The notes beneath the pieces were generated by a model. That model did not search any database. It saw nothing but the letters and a program-made list of their open reading frames with translations, and had not been told where the DNA came from. Shown piece by piece: positions 6,061-7,345 of a stretch of DNA of 7,345 bases (its first letter is position 1; the number at the start of each line of letters is the position of its first letter). Made by a program: the position numbers and the translations under genes. Source of the stretch: Clostridiales bacterium (lineage in GTDB: Bacteria > Bacillota > Clostridia > Lachnospirales > Lachnospiraceae); contig JAAZDA010000144.1 in NCBI GenBank assembly GCA_012512995.1, forward strand, positions 1 to 7,345, written 5' to 3'.

Positions 6061-7345
6061 CGCTGCCTCCTACAGATGCCGGTTCCTTTTTAGTGGTCAT
6101 TCGCAGGCCGACTTCTTTTTTCGTTGTGGTGCGGGCATCAAGAATGCCGTTACATGAGCCTCCGCAGAGGACCACTATCCTGTCACATAAGGCAAGAAGG
6201 ACATCAAGATCTTCTCCGACATACACAATTGAAACACCTGCTTCCTTCTGCTGATTCATCAGGTCATATATAAGATACGCGGAATTTATGTCGAGCCCGC
6301 GGACGGCATATGCAGACAGGAGCACTGTCGGCGTAGATGCGATCTCGCGGCCCACCAGGATCTTCTGAACATTTCCGCCCGAGAGTTTACGGACAGGAGT
6401 GCTGAGATCAGGCGTGACAACTCCGAGTTTTTTGACGACATGTCCGGCGAGTTTCCTTGGAGCTTTCCTGTCGGTGAATACTGTTTTGCCATTTCTGAAT
6501 GAACGGAGCATCATATTATCGGTTATGTCCATGTTGCCCACAAGACCCATGCCGAGCCTGTCCTCAGGAACGAATGAAAGAGAAACGCCGAGGTTTGAAA
6601 TAGCCAGGGGATCTTTACCTATAAGCTGATCGTGCGAGCCGTTATCCTCGATGTATTCAATCCTCCCGGAATCTACGGTCTGCAGACCGGCTATGGCTTC
6701 AAGAAGTTCTTTCTGACCGGAGCCGGAAATGCCGGCGATCCCGAGGATCTCTCCTGAATTAGCGGTGAACGATACGTGATCGAGTTTTACAAGGCCATCT
6801 TTATCAGTGACTGTGAGGTCCTTAACAACAATCCTGGGTGAAGGAGATACCGGATCGGGACGATCAATGTTGAGATTAACTTTGTGACCCACCATCATAT
6901 CAGTCATTTCCTGAATAGATGTGTTCTTTGTCACAAGATCGCCGATGTGGGCACCTTTGCGAAGTACTGCAACGCGGTCCGAAACATGCATGACCTCCTG
7001 AAGCTTATGAGTGATGATGATTATCGCTTTACCGTCGCTCTTCATGTTGCGGATGATATCAAAGAGCCTGGTCGTTTCCTGCGGGGTGAGGACAGCTGTG
7101 GGTTCATCGAGTATCAGTATGTCAGCACCGCGGTAAAGAACCTTTATTATTTCGACTGTCTGCTTCTCGGAAACACTCATATCATATATCTTGCGGTGTG
7201 GATCTATATCAAAACCGTAGTCAGTGCATATTTTTCTGATCTTTACTGCCGCAGCATCAAGATCGAGCCTGCCCTTATCTTTGAGCCCCAGAACTATGTT
7301 CTCTGTTGCAGTCAGGACGTCTACCAGCTTGAAATGCTGGTGGAC
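6053..7345 (-). CDS. BMP-type (nucleoside-like) ABC importer, two-domain ATPase, N-terminus cut by window edge
   Basis: This cytoplasmic ATPase would power the two permeases; it is NupO/RbsA-like, with two fused nucleotide-binding domains. The frame is open from the right edge, so the ATG at 7180 is internal; 430 residues are visible, and about 80, including the first Walker A, lie outside. Domain 1 shows the Q-loop VHQHFKLVD (1-9), signature MSVSEKQTVEI (56-66), Walker B ILILDEPTAVLTP (76-88) and switch histidine ITHKL (111-115). Domain 2 has a degenerate Walker A, GISGSGQKEL (205-214), with Gln where Lys is expected, a good signature LSGGNVQK (321-328), a degraded Walker B, LLSAYAVRGLD (342-352), and GEDLD where the switch histidine would be. 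A weak second site is usual for this family, but Tyr and Ala-Val in the second Walker B go beyond what I expect. The substrate-binding lipoprotein is presumably encoded upstream, off the window. Confidence 0.93.
   Translation of the reverse strand, partial: VHQHFKLVDVLTATENIVLGLKDKGRLDLDAAAVKIRKICTDYGFDIDPHRKIYDMSVSEKQTVEIIKVLYRGADILILDEPTAVLTPQETTRLFDIIRNMKSDGKAIIIITHKLQEVMHVSDRVAVLRKGAHIGDLVTKNTSIQEMTDMMVGHKVNLNIDRPDPVSPSPRIVVKDLTVTDKDGLVKLDHVSFTANSGEILGIAGISGSGQKELLEAIAGLQTVDSGRIEYIEDNGSHDQLIGKDPLAISNLGVSLSFVPEDRLGMGLVGNMDITDNMMLRSFRNGKTVFTDRKAPRKLAGHVVKKLGVVTPDLSTPVRKLSGGNVQKILVGREIASTPTVLLSAYAVRGLDINSAYLIYDLMNQQKEAGVSIVYVGEDLDVLLALCDRIVVLCGGSCNGILDARTTTKKEVGLRMTTKKEPASVGGSDE

Noticed and set aside
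6053..7180. Complete 375-residue ATPase starting at ATG 7180
   Set aside because: The frame stays open to the edge at 7345 and encodes the expected Q-loop (VHQHFKLVD); the ATG is the first residue of the ABC signature motif, not a start.

Overview
The window looks like a piece of a Firmicutes chromosome, class Clostridia and probably Lachnospiraceae-like. The evidence is strong GGAGG-type ribosome binding sites, mid-range GC by eye, a Gram-positive-type Xpt, a short clostridial-type CstA, and an ABC importer close to the BMP-type nucleoside importers of this phylum. No rRNA, tRNA, CRISPR array, insertion sequence or phage gene is visible. Almost all of the DNA is coding, with short, structured intergenic stretches.

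Layout, left to right. (1) Bases 1-1358 (+) hold the C-terminal part of a CstA-family membrane transporter, cut by the left edge. (2) Bases 1359-1472 are a convergent gap with a textbook bidirectional terminator. (3) Bases 1473-2978 (-) encode a stand-alone 501-residue radical SAM protein with a SPASM-like cysteine-rich C-terminal region and a leading domain of about 115 residues that I cannot name. (4) Bases 2979-3214 are a divergent promoter region with a candidate promoter for each flanking gene, a perfect 14-bp dyad over one -35 box, and a small hairpin against the radical SAM ribosome binding site. (5) Bases 3215-3805 (+) are xpt, xanthine phosphoribosyltransferase. (6) Bases 3806-3949 are a second convergent gap holding two long hairpins, one behind each converging transcription unit. 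(7) Bases 3950-7345 (-) are a tightly packed operon read from right to left: a two-domain ABC ATPase (N-terminus off the right edge), permease 1 and permease 2, with overlapping gene ends.

How the genes fit together. The three ABC genes are relatives of the BMP-type nucleoside importers (B. subtilis NupNOPQ, S. mutans RnsABCD). The substrate-binding lipoprotein is not in the window and would be expected just beyond the right edge. Xpt, facing this operon, turns xanthine plus PRPP into XMP, so importer plus Xpt suggests a purine uptake and salvage neighbourhood. This is inference: the importer belongs to a divergent branch with altered motifs, and its substrate cannot be read from sequence. 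CstA-family proteins take up pyruvate or peptides. The radical SAM enzyme has no visible partner or precursor peptide and is the least explained gene here. I found no clear evidence of a new multi-gene system; the best leads are the orphan radical SAM protein and the control region it shares with xpt.
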